64,000 nucleotides of DNA from Acidobacteriota bacterium (GCA_038040445.1 JBBPIG010000016.1:62001-126000), one strand, 5' to 3'; shown: positions 44,084 through 56,590, numbered from the stretch's first letter. Program-made: numbers and translations. The notes: generated from the sequence alone by a model not told the origin.

Positions 44084-44163
44084 AATCAGCGTCATCCGTG
44101 GTCTATGAGTTCGCAAGGATCGCATTGGCCAGCACGCCGCATAGACCACGGATGACACTGATT
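44084..44163. repeat. Long inverted repeat
   Basis: GTCATCCGTGGTCTATG (44091-44107) and its exact complement CATAGACCACGGATGAC (44140-44156); extended by seven more bases on each side with one mismatch. The 32-base loop has no gene. It lies in the 258-base gap before the peroxiredoxin. Partial relatives are at 38171-38230. Confidence 0.85.
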
Positions 44164-44282
44164 CGACCGATTTGCGCGGATACCGATTCACGCCCCGCAA
44201 GTTGCAACCGTGCTTGACACCCGACCGCCAGTCGAACTAATGAGTACCTGGAAGTTATGTCTCTAGAGTGGAGGAAAAGAAG

Positions 44283-44750
44283 ATGGCTGTTGAAGTGGGC
44301 GATATGGCTCCTGACTTCGAGCTCGCGTCTCATTTAGGTGAGGGCAAGAAGGTCAGGCTATCCGACGTCCGTGGCAAGAAGAACGTATTCATTGCCTTCT
44401 ATCCGCTGGCCTGGACCTCGGTTTGAACAACGCAGATGCCCTCGTATGAGGCTGATCTCAGCCGCTTCCAGGGCTACGATACCCAGGTCCTGGGTATATC
44501 AGTCGATTCGGTTCCCTGCAACGCCGCATGGGCCAAGAGCCTCGGTAGCATCACCTACGATCTTCTTTCAGACTTCGAGCCAAAGGGCGAGGTCGCGCGA
44601 AAGTTCGGAGCGTATCGCGCGGAAGGCTACTCCGAACGCGCGCTGTTCGTCATCGATAAGCAAGGCAAGATCGTCTACAAGGACATCCACGAGATAGGCG
44701 AGCAGCCGGATATCAACGAGATCTTTAACGTACTGCGCAAGCTCGATTGA
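44283..44750 (+). CDS. Peroxiredoxin, probable selenocysteine protein (in-frame TGA codon 48)
   Basis: AhpC/TSA-family peroxidase, 155 residues if TGA 44424-44426 is read as selenocysteine. GGAGG (44270-44274) lies eight bases before the ATG. The start MAVEVGDMAPDFELASHLGE and IAFYPLAWTSV lead to the TGA, which is followed by TTQMPSYEADLSRFQGYDTQ in the same frame, then VLGISVDSVPCNAAWAKSLG and RALFVIDKQGKIVYKD. The TGA falls exactly at the peroxidatic position of PxxxTxxC. Sec-containing peroxiredoxins are an established family. A hairpin suited to SECIS function follows. The alternative is a Cys codon mutated to stop, giving a dead 47-residue product. Confidence 0.85.
44434..44458 (+). promoter_or_regulatory. 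SECIS-like hairpin inside the peroxiredoxin
   Basis: Stem CCTC/GAGG (44440-44443, 44448-44451) with apical loop GTAT, extended by G-C and by AGAT/ATCT (44434-44437, 44455-44458) across a small internal loop. The first loop base is G, 17 bases after the TGA. Known bacterial SECIS elements lie in this range and carry a G at the start of the loop. Confidence 0.65.
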
Positions 44751-44898
44751 TCAAGTGAACGGTTGGGATCGCGAGTCCGAAGTTCAGAGTTCAACCTTTA
44801 GGTTGCTGGTAGAGATTGGGCAGGCTAAAGCCTGAACTCTAAACTTGTGCGTATGCCGGCCGTGAGCCGTGGGTGCGGGCACAGGCGCTAGCGCCGGC

Positions 44899-45948
44899 TT
44901 AATTCGATCTTGTCTCGCTCTTCTGTTCGTGTAGTTTCTTCAGCAGCTCGCCTATCTTTTCCGACAGCTCCTCACCTCTAAGACCGGCTGCCTTAATCAC
45001 GCCGTCTTGATCGATCAGCACCGTGTGTGGGATCGCGTACACGCCGTACAACTGCGAGACCTTGTTCCGCCATCCAAGCCCGTCGTAGTACTGCAGCCAG
45101 GTGATGCCCTCTTCTTTCATGTAGGCGTCGAACTCCGGGCGATTTGAGTCGAGATTGATCCCTATCATAACGAACTGCTCGCCACCGAACTTCTTCAAGA
45201 TGGTTTTGATTTCGGGTATATCCCGCCGGCAAGGCAAGCACCAGCTTGCCCAAAAATCGAGGAGCACAACCTTGCCCCGAAGCTTCTCGAGCGAAAGTTC
45301 CCCGCCGGTGTGAGACTTCACCGCAAAAGATGGCGCGACCCTGGCATCCACCATCTTCGTATTGGCGATGACCGCGCGTGCCTGGCTTGCATCGCTCGAG
45401 GCGGGATCAAGTTCGAGATATGTTTTCAGTGCGGCAACGCCCTCCTGTTCCTTACCGGCCTTGATCAGAGCGAAGCCCAGATTGTAATAAGCCTTGACCA
45501 CTTTGCCCTTGCTCAACTCGATCGCGCGTTGAAGAGCAACCGCCGCTTGCTCGAACAACTCTTTCTCGTTTTGCAGATAAAGCACGACGCCCAGCACGTT
45601 GTACATCTCCGCTTCGTTTGGCGGCTTCAGCTCGGCGGCCTGACGAAAAGCAACGGCGGCTTCCTTCAGTCTCCCTAGCTGAAGATTGATCTGCCCGATG
45701 GACTGAAAGCATTCCGCGCATTTGTCATCGCGAAGTGCCGCGGCTCTACGCAACTCGGTAATCGCCTCCTCGACGCGGCCCTGCCGCACAAGCAGACGGC
45801 CGTCGGTGAGCGCCTTTTGGAAGTCATCGCTTTGCTCCGGGGCCGGCTTTGTCGAGGCTTCTTGAGCTAAGGCCGGCTGGTTGACCGCGCTCGTGGCCGC
45901 CAATGCGATCATCGAGAAAAATAAGATCGCGCGAGTTAACTTTCTCAC
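44899..45948 (-). CDS. TPR protein with C-terminal thioredoxin-like (TlpA-type) domain
   Basis: About 349 residues from a GTG at 45948 with GAGGAG upstream; the open frame extends to 46065 but the GTG directly precedes the signal peptide (KLTRAILFFSMIALAATSAV). TPR-like repeats span about 45-180 (EEAITELRRAAALRDDKCAE, LKEAAVAFRQAAELKPPNEA). The TlpA/ResA-type domain follows: LRGKVVLLDFWASWCLPCRR with C237xxC240, then EFDAYMKEEGITWLQYYDG and IPHTVLIDQDG. Probably a periplasmic disulfide reductase. Convergent with the peroxiredoxin. Confidence 0.88.
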   Translation of the reverse strand: MRKLTRAILFFSMIALAATSAVNQPALAQEASTKPAPEQSDDFQKALTDGRLLVRQGRVEEAITELRRAAALRDDKCAECFQSIGQINLQLGRLKEAAVAFRQAAELKPPNEAEMYNVLGVVLYLQNEKELFEQAAVALQRAIELSKGKVVKAYYNLGFALIKAGKEQEGVAALKTYLELDPASSDASQARAVIANTKMVDARVAPSFAVKSHTGGELSLEKLRGKVVLLDFWASWCLPCRRDIPEIKTILKKFGGEQFVMIGINLDSNRPEFDAYMKEEGITWLQYYDGLGWRNKVSQLYGVYAIPHTVLIDQDGVIKAAGLRGEELSEKIGELLKKLHEQKSETRSN

Positions 45949-46061
45949 AGACTGCTCCTCAGTCGCTCGGACACATTCGCACGTCGCGACTTTCTCAGAG
46001 AGAATTCTCAAAGCAAAAGCCGCAGGCCGACGCCATGCCGTATTTCTGACGCCAGGCTGAT

Positions 46062-46688
46062 TCAATTCAGTTTAAGCTCAACACCACGACTCGCCGGATG
46101 TGCAGAGTCCAGCTTGCTCACCACCAGCGCCAAACCGGCCCCACGTGACGCTTGGCTCGGCATCGAAAAGAACACCAATCCCTGACGCGACTGCCCCGCC
46201 TCAACCGGCGCCTTGACGTCGAGCGCGTACGCCGAGAAAGCCTCCAAAGATTCTTTGTACCCCGCCTTGCTGTAGGCTGAGATTTCATAGTAGGAGACCA
46301 GCCGCTTGAATGCTTGACGCTCGTTCATTGCTTTGAAGCTGCGGCCTTCCGCCGCGCGCATTTCGAAACGGGCGTTCTTAAGATCGACGCTCTCGCGGCC
46401 GGAGTTCGTGATCATTACTCGCACGGGCAAGACTCCGGCTAGAAGCAAATTCGCATCGAAGGTGTCATACAAGAAGTCTTCGTCGGTTACCGCCTGTGCC
46501 TGAATGCCGATGCTACCTGCCGAAGCTTTCGCCGCGTAACTCGCCGGCGGCAGTTCCGGCTGCGTTCGAACATTGAACGGCTTACCGCAACCGAAAGACG
46601 GCGCCGTAAACAAAACCAAGGCGCAGCCGCCCATCAGCCGAAGCAAAGATTGCCGCGGTGAATACCATTCAACGGATGTAGATGACAT
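46062..46688 (-). CDS. Putative lipoprotein, unknown function
   Basis: About 208 residues from ATG 46688. N-terminal hydrophobic stretch LMGGCALVLFTAPSFGCGKP contains a plausible lipobox (SFGC), so the mature protein would be lipid-anchored. The rest is beta-rich (NLLLAGVLPVRVMITNSGRE, LKNARFEMRAAEGRSFK), similar in style to secreted proteins with a transthyretin-like or Ig-like fold. It ends 113 bases before the TlpA-type gene and may share its transcript. Function unknown. Confidence 0.7.
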   Translation of the reverse strand: MSSTSVEWYSPRQSLLRLMGGCALVLFTAPSFGCGKPFNVRTQPELPPASYAAKASAGSIGIQAQAVTDEDFLYDTFDANLLLAGVLPVRVMITNSGRESVDLKNARFEMRAAEGRSFKAMNERQAFKRLVSYYEISAYSKAGYKESLEAFSAYALDVKAPVEAGQSRQGLVFFSMPSQASRGAGLALVVSKLDSAHPASRGVELKLN

Positions 46689-46891
46689 CACGCTGATGCT
46701 AAGCCAGCAACAACATGGGTGTCAACTTGCGGCTTTTCAGAGGGCTATGCTAACGTCACTTCTTTCTGTAGACAGCGCGTTTCGCGTGCTATGTGACCCG
46801 TCCTCGAGGCTGTTCAGGAGACACTTCGGGAGAAGAGACCAGGGCTTTGAAGTCAGGCCGTAATTTGCACGCTCTGAGTTTTCTTGGCAAG

Positions 46892-47413
46892 ATGATGATC
46901 ACTTCGTACAAGGGCATCACTCCGCGGATATCCGATAGCGCCTTCGTCGCCGAGGGCGCGCAAATAATCGGTGACGTTCACATTGGTGCGCACTCGAGCG
47001 TCTGGTTCAACTGTGTGCTGCGCGGCGATTGCTACTACATCCGAATCGGCGAGAACACTAACATCCAGGACAACACAGTTGTTCACGTGACGCAGGGACG
47101 GTTCGCGGCCGTTATCGGAAGCTATGTGACAGTGGGGCATTCGGCGGTGCTTCACGGGTGCACGGTGAAGGATCGCTGTCTGATCGGAATCGGAGCGATA
47201 GTGCTGGACGATGTGACCATCGGCGAAGAGTCGTTCATAGCCGCCAGTTCGCTGATCACGCCTGGAACGGTCATACCGCCGCGTTCAATGGTGATGGGCG
47301 CGCCGGCAAAGGTTCGGCGGCAAGTGACCGACGAAGAAGTGGCACGGATCGATGAACACTGGCAGCATTATGTCGAGTACAAGAATCAGTACGTGGCGGG
47401 AGCGAAGAATTGA
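46892..47413 (+). CDS. Gamma-carbonic-anhydrase family protein
   Basis: About 173 residues from ATG 46892. Left-handed beta-helix of hexapeptide repeats: FVAEGAQIIGDVHIGAHSSV, VLRGDCYYIRIGENTNIQDN, GSYVTVGHSAVLHGCTVKDR, LIGIGAIVLDDVTIGEESFI. Zinc-ligand histidines are in VVHVTQG, VTVGHSAVLHG. Belongs to the YrdA/PaaY/CaiE branch of gamma-carbonic anhydrases; some are active enzymes, others thioesterases or of unknown role. No clear Shine-Dalgarno site. Confidence 0.9.
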   Translation: MMITSYKGITPRISDSAFVAEGAQIIGDVHIGAHSSVWFNCVLRGDCYYIRIGENTNIQDNTVVHVTQGRFAAVIGSYVTVGHSAVLHGCTVKDRCLIGIGAIVLDDVTIGEESFIAASSLITPGTVIPPRSMVMGAPAKVRRQVTDEEVARIDEHWQHYVEYKNQYVAGAKN

Positions 47414-47464
47414 AAATTGAGAATTGAAAAATGAAAATTGCAAATTGAAGGGGAACGGAAGTCA

Positions 47465-47632
47465 TTGACGCCGGACGAATTATCTGAACGACTGATCAAC
47501 TTTGCGGCGCGCGTTGGCAAGGTCGTCGATGCGCTCCCCGACACGCGAATGGGACGTCACATTGCCGGACAATTTGTGCGGTGCGGCACCTCGCCAGCAC
47601 CGAGAGAGAAAAAATTGAAAATTGAGAATTGA
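47465..47632 (+). pseudogene. Truncated four-helix-bundle (S23-type) gene copy
   Basis: The first 45 or so codons (LTPDELSERLINFAARVGKV, VDALPDTRMGRHIAGQFVRC, GTSPAP) match the intact gene downstream almost residue for residue, then the frame runs into the GAAAATT array and stops. A recent partial tandem duplication. Confidence 0.8.
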
Positions 47633-47672
47633 AAAATGAAAATTGCAAATTGTGAACTCATTGAGGCAAGTA

Positions 47673-48038
47673 GTGACACCCGACGAACTTTCTGAGCGCT
47701 TGATTAACTTCGCCGCGCGTGTCGGCAAGGTGGTAGACGCACTGCCTGATACGCGAATGGGACGTCACATTGCCGGACAATTTGTGCGGTGCGGCACCTC
47801 ACCCGCCCCGAACTACGAAGAAGCCTGCGCCGCCGAGAGTCGCGCCGACTTCATTCACAAACTCGGAATCTGCTTGAAGGAATTGCGAGAGTCGCGGTGC
47901 TGGATTCGTCTGATTATCAAGACGGAACTTCTTCCAGAGCACCGGATGAACGAATTGTTGGATGAAGCCAACGAGCTCTGCAACATAACCGGTCAGTCGA
48001 TTGTTACGGCGAAGGAGAACAGAGATAAGAAGCGCTAG
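47673..48038 (+). CDS. Four-helix-bundle protein, S23 intervening-sequence type
   Basis: About 121 residues from a GTG at 47673 with GAGG upstream (the open frame begins at 47643 inside the repeat). It has the four-helix-bundle S23 pattern: ELSERLINFAARVGKVVDAL, MGRHIAGQFVRCGTSPAPNY with EEACAAESRADFIHKL, GICLKELRESRCWIRLIIKT and a final helix. Relatives are encoded in 23S rRNA intervening sequences, near diversity-generating retroelements (Avd) and as free-standing chromosomal genes; no reverse transcriptase is nearby. Flanked by opposed heptamer arrays. Confidence 0.85.
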   Translation: MTPDELSERLINFAARVGKVVDALPDTRMGRHIAGQFVRCGTSPAPNYEEACAAESRADFIHKLGICLKELRESRCWIRLIIKTELLPEHRMNELLDEANELCNITGQSIVTAKENRDKKR

Positions 48039-48104
48039 ATCCGCAATTTTTCAATTTTCAATTCTCAATTCTCAATTTTCAATGTTGGGATTTTGGCAAG
48101 CTCC

Positions 48105-49376
48105 ATGATCGCAAAAGTACGCGGAACACAGGATCTTCTGCCTGCGCGGTTCACCGAAAAGGTCGACGCGCAGATCGAGCGCTGGGACCTCATCGAGCGC
48201 ACGGCGCGCGAGGCGTTTCGCCGCTTCGGCTTCGAGGAGATTCGCACGCCGATGATCGAGAAGACCGAGTTGTTCGAGCGTGGGATCGGAACCGAGACCG
48301 ATGTGAACAAGGAGATGTACACCTTCGAGGACCGCGATGGTGAGCGAGTCTCACTTCGACCAGAGTCAACCGCTTCGGCTGTTCGAGCTTACATCGAACA
48401 CGGGATGTTCAACCAACCCGGGCTTGTGAAGCTTTTCTACATCGGCCCGCAGTTTCGGCGCGAGCGCCCGCAAAAAGGCCGCTATCGCCAATTTGGGCAG
48501 ATCGGCGTCGAGGTGCTCGGCCAGAGCGACGACCCCGCGATCGAAGCGGAGGTGATCGAGATGCTCGACTGGTATTTGAAGCGGCTTCAAATCACCGGCA
48601 CTGAGCTGCTGGTGAACTCGATCGGCGACGAGAACTGCCGGCCGGCTTACATTGAGCAGCTAAAGGAAGCGATTGGCCGGCAGCTACCGCTGCTGTGTGG
48701 AAGCTGCAATCAGCGGTACGAGACCAACCCGTTGCGAGTGCTCGACTGCAAAATAGAATCGTGCCAGCCTTACTTGAAAGAGCTTCCGGCCATCACCGAC
48801 TCGCTGTGCGATCCTTGCCGCGCGCACTTCGACCAGTTCAAGGAGCTTCTCGATTCGCGCGGTATCACGTACACAGTCTCGCCGAGGCTAGTGCGGGGGC
48901 TCGACTATTACATGCGCACGGCGTTCGAGATCATCGGCAATCGGCTTGGCTCACAGAACACAATTGTAGGAGGCGGCCGCTATGACGGCCTGTCACAGAT
49001 GCTGGGCGGGCCGCCTGCCAAGGGATTCGGCTTCGCGTTCGGCGTCGAGCGGATGATAATGAGTTTGCCGGAGGACAGCGCCGATCTCCCGAAGCGGGTC
49101 CCTACGCTGTTCGTCGCCTACATTGGCGAACGAGCGCGAAGATACTCATTCACGCTGGCCGCCAGGTTGCGGGAAGCCGGCATCAGCACCGTCGTAGATC
49201 TGGAGGGGCGCAAGCTAAAGAAATCGCTGGCGATCGCAAACACGCTGGCGGCGCGATACGCGTTGATAGTCGGAGACGACGAGATCGATAAAGGCACATA
49301 CGTGCTTCGCGATATGACTACGGGCGAGCAGAGGAATCTGGGAGAGCAGGATCTGATTGACACCTTAACAAAGTGA
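48105..49376 (+). CDS. hisS: Histidyl-tRNA synthetase
   Basis: Charges tRNA-His. 423 residues from ATG 48105 (a TTG at 48093 is also in frame). Class II motifs: KVRGTQDLLPARF, EEIRTPMIEKTELFERGIGT, RPESTASAVRAYIEHGM, FYIGPQFRRERPQKGRYRQF (motif 2), the histidine site VSPRLVRGLDYYMRTAFEII and motif 3 around GGPPAKGFGFAFGVERMIMS. C-terminal anticodon domain from about 330. Directly upstream of aspS, as in many bacteria. The start region overlaps the edge of the heptamer repeat. Confidence 0.96.
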   Translation: MIAKVRGTQDLLPARFTEKVDAQIERWDLIERTAREAFRRFGFEEIRTPMIEKTELFERGIGTETDVNKEMYTFEDRDGERVSLRPESTASAVRAYIEHGMFNQPGLVKLFYIGPQFRRERPQKGRYRQFGQIGVEVLGQSDDPAIEAEVIEMLDWYLKRLQITGTELLVNSIGDENCRPAYIEQLKEAIGRQLPLLCGSCNQRYETNPLRVLDCKIESCQPYLKELPAITDSLCDPCRAHFDQFKELLDSRGITYTVSPRLVRGLDYYMRTAFEIIGNRLGSQNTIVGGGRYDGLSQMLGGPPAKGFGFAFGVERMIMSLPEDSADLPKRVPTLFVAYIGERARRYSFTLAARLREAGISTVVDLEGRKLKKSLAIANTLAARYALIVGDDEIDKGTYVLRDMTTGEQRNLGEQDLIDTLTK

Positions 49377-49430
49377 TGCGTGATGCGTGACGATCGTGTT
49401 CGGTCACGTATCACGCATCACTCATCAATT
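49373..49430. repeat. Heptanucleotide repeat family 4 (GTGATGC), opposed arrays
   Basis: GTGATGCGTGATGCGTGACG (49373-49392) opposes TCACGTATCACGCATCACTC (49403-49424), forming a hairpin that fills the short hisS-aspS gap. Confidence 0.75.
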
Positions 49431-49433
49431 TTT

Positions 49434-51215
49434 ATGTCTACACTCGATAATCTAGGAAGCTTGAAACGGACGCACTATTCGGGCGATCTCAGGGCTGAGC
49501 ACGCCGGCGAGATGGTGATGCTCATGGGGTGGGTACACCGCCGCCGTGATTTTGGCCCACTGACTTTCATAGACCTGCGTGACCGCGAGGGCATCGTACA
49601 GGTGGTCTTCGATGAAGAGAAGAACGCGGAGGCCCATCGCCGAGCCAAGGAGTTGCGCAACGAACATGTCGTGGCGGTCGCCGGTAAGGTTTTGATGCGC
49701 GACAAGGAAAAGGTCAATCCAAACCTCAAGTCCGGCCGGATCGAGGTGAAGGCTTTGGAACTGCACATCCTGAACGACGCAAAGACTCCGCCGTTCGAGA
49801 TCGACGCAAATAAGGCGAGCGAAGAAGTGCGGCTCAAGTACCGTTATCTGGACCTTCGCCGAGAAAAGATGCAGTACAACATTGGACTGCGGCATCGCGC
49901 GGCTCTCGCCGTGCGGCGCCACCTCGACGAACACGGCTTCTACGAAATCGAAACGCCGATGTTGATCAAGACCACCCCCGAGGGTGCGCGCGACTACATC
50001 GTGCCCAGCCGCTTGCAGCCGGGCCGCTTCTACGCGCTGCCCCAGTCACCTCAGATATTCAAGCAGCTCCTGATGATCGCCGGCTACGACAAATACTTTC
50101 AGCTCGCGCACTGCTTCCGCGACGAGGACATGCGCGCAGACCGCCAGCCCGAGTTCACCCAGATCGACATCGAGATGAGCTTTGTTCGCCCCGACGATAT
50201 CTTCAAGGTCATCGAGCCGCTGATGGCCGAGATGTCGCGGTTGATCGACTTGAAAGTCGAGCTTCCCTTCCCTCGCCTGACCTATGCCGAATCCATGCGC
50301 CGCTACGGCACCGATAAACCTGATACGCGATTCGAGATGGAGCTGGTCGAGCTATCGGACAAGCTGGCCGGAACCGGCTTCGCACCTTATAAGAACGCGC
50401 TTGAATCGGGCGGACAGGTAAAGGCCATCAACGTGAGCGGTGGGGCGAAGTACTCGCGCAAGAACCTCGACGAGCTAACCGAGGTCACGCGCCGCTTCGG
50501 GGCCGGCGGAATGGCCTGGATCAAGACTGCCGACTCGGGAGAGATAACGTCCCCGCTTTCAAAATCGCTCGGCGAAGAGAAAGTCGCGGAACTCGTTCAG
50601 GCAGCCGGTTCGAAGCCAGGCGACTGCGCGCTGGTGGTCGCGGGCAAGCCCTCGGTCGTGGCAGCGTCCCTCGGCGCGCTGAGATTGGAGGTCGGCGAGC
50701 GCGAAGGCCTGATCGATCAGGCCAAGTTTAACTTTCTATGGGTTACCGATTTCCCGATGTTCGAATATCACGAAGAAGACGGCCGTTACTATCCGATGCA
50801 TCATCCGTTCACCAGCCCGTGCGACGAAGACATGGACCGGCTGGAAACAGATCCGGGTTCCGTACTGGCGAAAGCTTACGATCTGGTGCTGAACGGCGTG
50901 GAATTGAGCAGCGGATCGATTCGAATTCATCAGCGCGAGACGCAGCGGCGTGTCTTCAAAGTACTTGGAATGACCGAGGAGGAAGCGCACTCGAAGTTTG
51001 GCTTTTTGCTTGACGCTCTGGAATACGGAACGCCTCCTCACGGAGGAATGGCGATAGGGTTTGACCGCCTGGTGATGCTACTGGCTCGCGAGAAATCGAT
51101 CCGCGAGGTGATTGCGTTTCCGAAGACCGCCAGCGCTGTGGACTTGATGATCGACTCCCCGAGCTCGGTATCCGAAGAGCAACTGCGCGACCTTCACATC
51201 AAGATTGTGGATTGA
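49434..51215 (+). CDS. aspS: Aspartyl-tRNA synthetase
   Basis: Charges tRNA-Asp (and possibly tRNA-Asn). 593 residues from ATG 49434, the usual length of the bacterial type with the GAD insertion domain. Anticodon OB-fold: MGWVHRRRDFGPLTFIDLRD. Catalytic core: RYLDLRREKMQ, IETPMLIKTTPEGARDYIVP, FRDEDMRADRQPEFTQIDIE (motif 2) and GGMAIGFDRLVMLLAREKSI (motif 3). Whether it also mischarges tRNA-Asn cannot be judged here; no gatCAB genes are in the window. Confidence 0.96.
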   Translation: MSTLDNLGSLKRTHYSGDLRAEHAGEMVMLMGWVHRRRDFGPLTFIDLRDREGIVQVVFDEEKNAEAHRRAKELRNEHVVAVAGKVLMRDKEKVNPNLKSGRIEVKALELHILNDAKTPPFEIDANKASEEVRLKYRYLDLRREKMQYNIGLRHRAALAVRRHLDEHGFYEIETPMLIKTTPEGARDYIVPSRLQPGRFYALPQSPQIFKQLLMIAGYDKYFQLAHCFRDEDMRADRQPEFTQIDIEMSFVRPDDIFKVIEPLMAEMSRLIDLKVELPFPRLTYAESMRRYGTDKPDTRFEMELVELSDKLAGTGFAPYKNALESGGQVKAINVSGGAKYSRKNLDELTEVTRRFGAGGMAWIKTADSGEITSPLSKSLGEEKVAELVQAAGSKPGDCALVVAGKPSVVAASLGALRLEVGEREGLIDQAKFNFLWVTDFPMFEYHEEDGRYYPMHHPFTSPCDEDMDRLETDPGSVLAKAYDLVLNGVELSSGSIRIHQRETQRRVFKVLGMTEEEAHSKFGFLLDALEYGTPPHGGMAIGFDRLVMLLAREKSIREVIAFPKTASAVDLMIDSPSSVSEEQLRDLHIKIVD

Positions 51216-51588
51216 CTCTCGGCGCGACGCAGGTGCACCCGAATGTTCAAGGCCTCTCTCGCTCTTGTGACACTCTCACGCCGGTCGCGAAGAACGCTCA
51301 TGCGCTATTGACTCTTGTCCTCGCAATTTGTAGAATTCGCTCGCTTTCATAAATTGCACTAATTTCGGCAGCACTCCTCCAGGTATCAAAGGGTTCTAGG
51401 ATGTGTAGGTAAGACGGGCGGCAAGACTCGTCCATCAGCCTCAGCAGCGTGCCCGCGCTATTCGGGTGCGGCCTGATATGCAACGGGGCTCGAACGCAAT
51501 CCGGCTCAGGCTTTAGCTCGGAATTTGAATAACCTAACAAACGCTCACACTGACACCAAGCTGTCAGGCGAGAAGGAATGGAGGCAAA
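51216..51588. other. Intergenic region, nothing convincing
   Basis: About 370 bases between aspS and the first TonB-dependent receptor. A minus-strand frame of 80 codons (51298-51540) has no recognisable features. GGAGG just before 51589 serves the receptor gene. Confidence 0.5.
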
Positions 51589-55425
<3,837 letters not shown>

Positions 55426-55451
55426 TCGCGCAAGTTGTTTAGCGCACCGAC

Positions 55452-55485
55452 GCGGGCTGAAGGCAAGCTTCAGCCCGCTTTTTCT
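55452..55485 (+). terminator. Rho-independent terminator
   Basis: Perfect 11-base arms GCGGGCTGAAG (55452-55462) and CTTCAGCCCGC (55468-55478), five-base loop, then TTTTTCTTT. It ends the receptor transcript. Confidence 0.92.
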
Positions 55486-55597
55486 TTGTGAGGATAGATC
55501 GCTCGCTCGTCTTTGGGATCTGGTTGTCTGAACAGGCTCCGATGTGCGAGCCATCATTCGAGGTCTTCTGAGACAGCTTCCAGTTGTCAGGGCACCG

Positions 55598-56590
55598 CTA
55601 GGGTTTCTTATTCTCCGATATGTACTGCTCTAGTTGTTTCTTGTCGGGATAGTCCGGTTTCTTGGCGAGGAATTTTTCATACTCGGCCACCGCCTTGTCC
55701 TTCATCCCCGCTCCTTTGTAGAGGGCGCCCAGGCGCAGATGGGCCTCAGCTTTCCCAACTGGATCGAGCCGCAGCGCCGCTTCGAAAAAGGTCACCGCTT
55801 TCGAACCCTTCTTGTTCTGAAGATACGCTTCGCCGAGGAAGTAGTTAGCATCGGAGGATTGCGTCTGAGCCGCGACAGCCCGAGTTAAGACTTCGATGGC
55901 GTCGTCGAATTTCTTTTCAGCTATACGAAGCTTCCCGAGATTCAACAACGCCAGTATGAACGAAGGCTTTTCCTGTAGGGCGCTCAAATATGACTTCTCA
56001 GCTTCTGCGACATCCCCTTGTTTGAACTGAACCGTCCCCAATTCAGTCCAGGCAACAAAGTCCTTCGGGTCAGCGGTAAGGATCTGACGCAGCAAAGCAA
56101 CGGCGTCTTTGTACTCCTTCTTCTTGATCGCTTCCTGAGCCTTGCCAAAGCGAGCCTCATTCTCTGGCTGCCGTTTGTAGTAGTCTGCCGCCGAGACGCT
56201 GCCAACCCTACCCTCGTCTCGCGAGCCCGGTCTTGGCTTCCATTCCAAGTTAAGGTCGTGCCGGATTTCCGTCCTTGTCCGGTCAATCAGCACGATACGA
56301 ACGCGAACGGCTTCCTGGTTCTCGACCTCGACCACTATGTCGTACTCCCCGTTGACAACATCATTGAAGCGGTACCGCCCGTTGTTGCCGACTGTCTGAC
56401 GCGAAAGCAGGTTGCCAGAGGGAGTGTACAAAAGGATGAAGAAAGTTTGCGGCTTTAAGCCGCTCCACTGACTCTCGTCGATTTTGAAGTCGCCAAACAA
56501 CGAATGACCCCCGCCTTGCTGTGCGGCGATCGTAACCGATGCGAGCAATACCAGAACTATCAACATAGCGAGCAAAGGTTGGCGTTTCAT
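55598..56590 (-). CDS. Secreted TPR protein with N-terminal regulatory-type domain
   Basis: About 330 residues from ATG 56590; the open frame upstream to 56737 is not needed because a signal peptide (LLAMLIVLVLLASVTIAAQQ) starts here. A beta-sandwich domain (FFILLYTPSGNLLSRQTVGN, NGRYRFNDVVNGEYDIVVEV) is followed by at least four TPRs (AEAEKSYLSALQEKPSFILA, FDDAIEVLTRAVAAQTQSSD, KAVTFFEAALRLDPVGKAEA, KDKAVAEYEKFLAKKPDYPD). Likely a periplasmic scaffold protein. It is convergent with the receptor gene. Confidence 0.85.
   Translation of the reverse strand: MKRQPLLAMLIVLVLLASVTIAAQQGGGHSLFGDFKIDESQWSGLKPQTFFILLYTPSGNLLSRQTVGNNGRYRFNDVVNGEYDIVVEVENQEAVRVRIVLIDRTRTEIRHDLNLEWKPRPGSRDEGRVGSVSAADYYKRQPENEARFGKAQEAIKKKEYKDAVALLRQILTADPKDFVAWTELGTVQFKQGDVAEAEKSYLSALQEKPSFILALLNLGKLRIAEKKFDDAIEVLTRAVAAQTQSSDANYFLGEAYLQNKKGSKAVTFFEAALRLDPVGKAEAHLRLGALYKGAGMKDKAVAEYEKFLAKKPDYPDKKQLEQYISENKKP

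Larger units (their letters stand above)
47410..48083. repeat. Heptanucleotide repeat family 3 (GAAAATT) flanking a four-helix-bundle gene and its truncated copy
   Basis: Arrays at 47410-47450 and 47611-47652 are almost identical direct copies (AATTGAAAATTGAGAATTGA, then AAAATGAAAATTGCAAATTG); a third array at 48044-48083 is in inverted orientation (CAATTTTCAATTCTCAATTC). They delimit a truncated and an intact copy of the same gene. Another array is at 57366-57410. Confidence 0.85.

Noticed and set aside
44436-44750. Peroxiredoxin starting at the ATG at 44436
   Set aside because: That start leaves out the active site and the first strands; the upstream frame with a strong ribosome site continues through the TGA.
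51298-51540. 80-codon minus-strand frame between aspS and the receptor
   Set aside because: No recognisable motif, no start signal and odd composition; left as intergenic.
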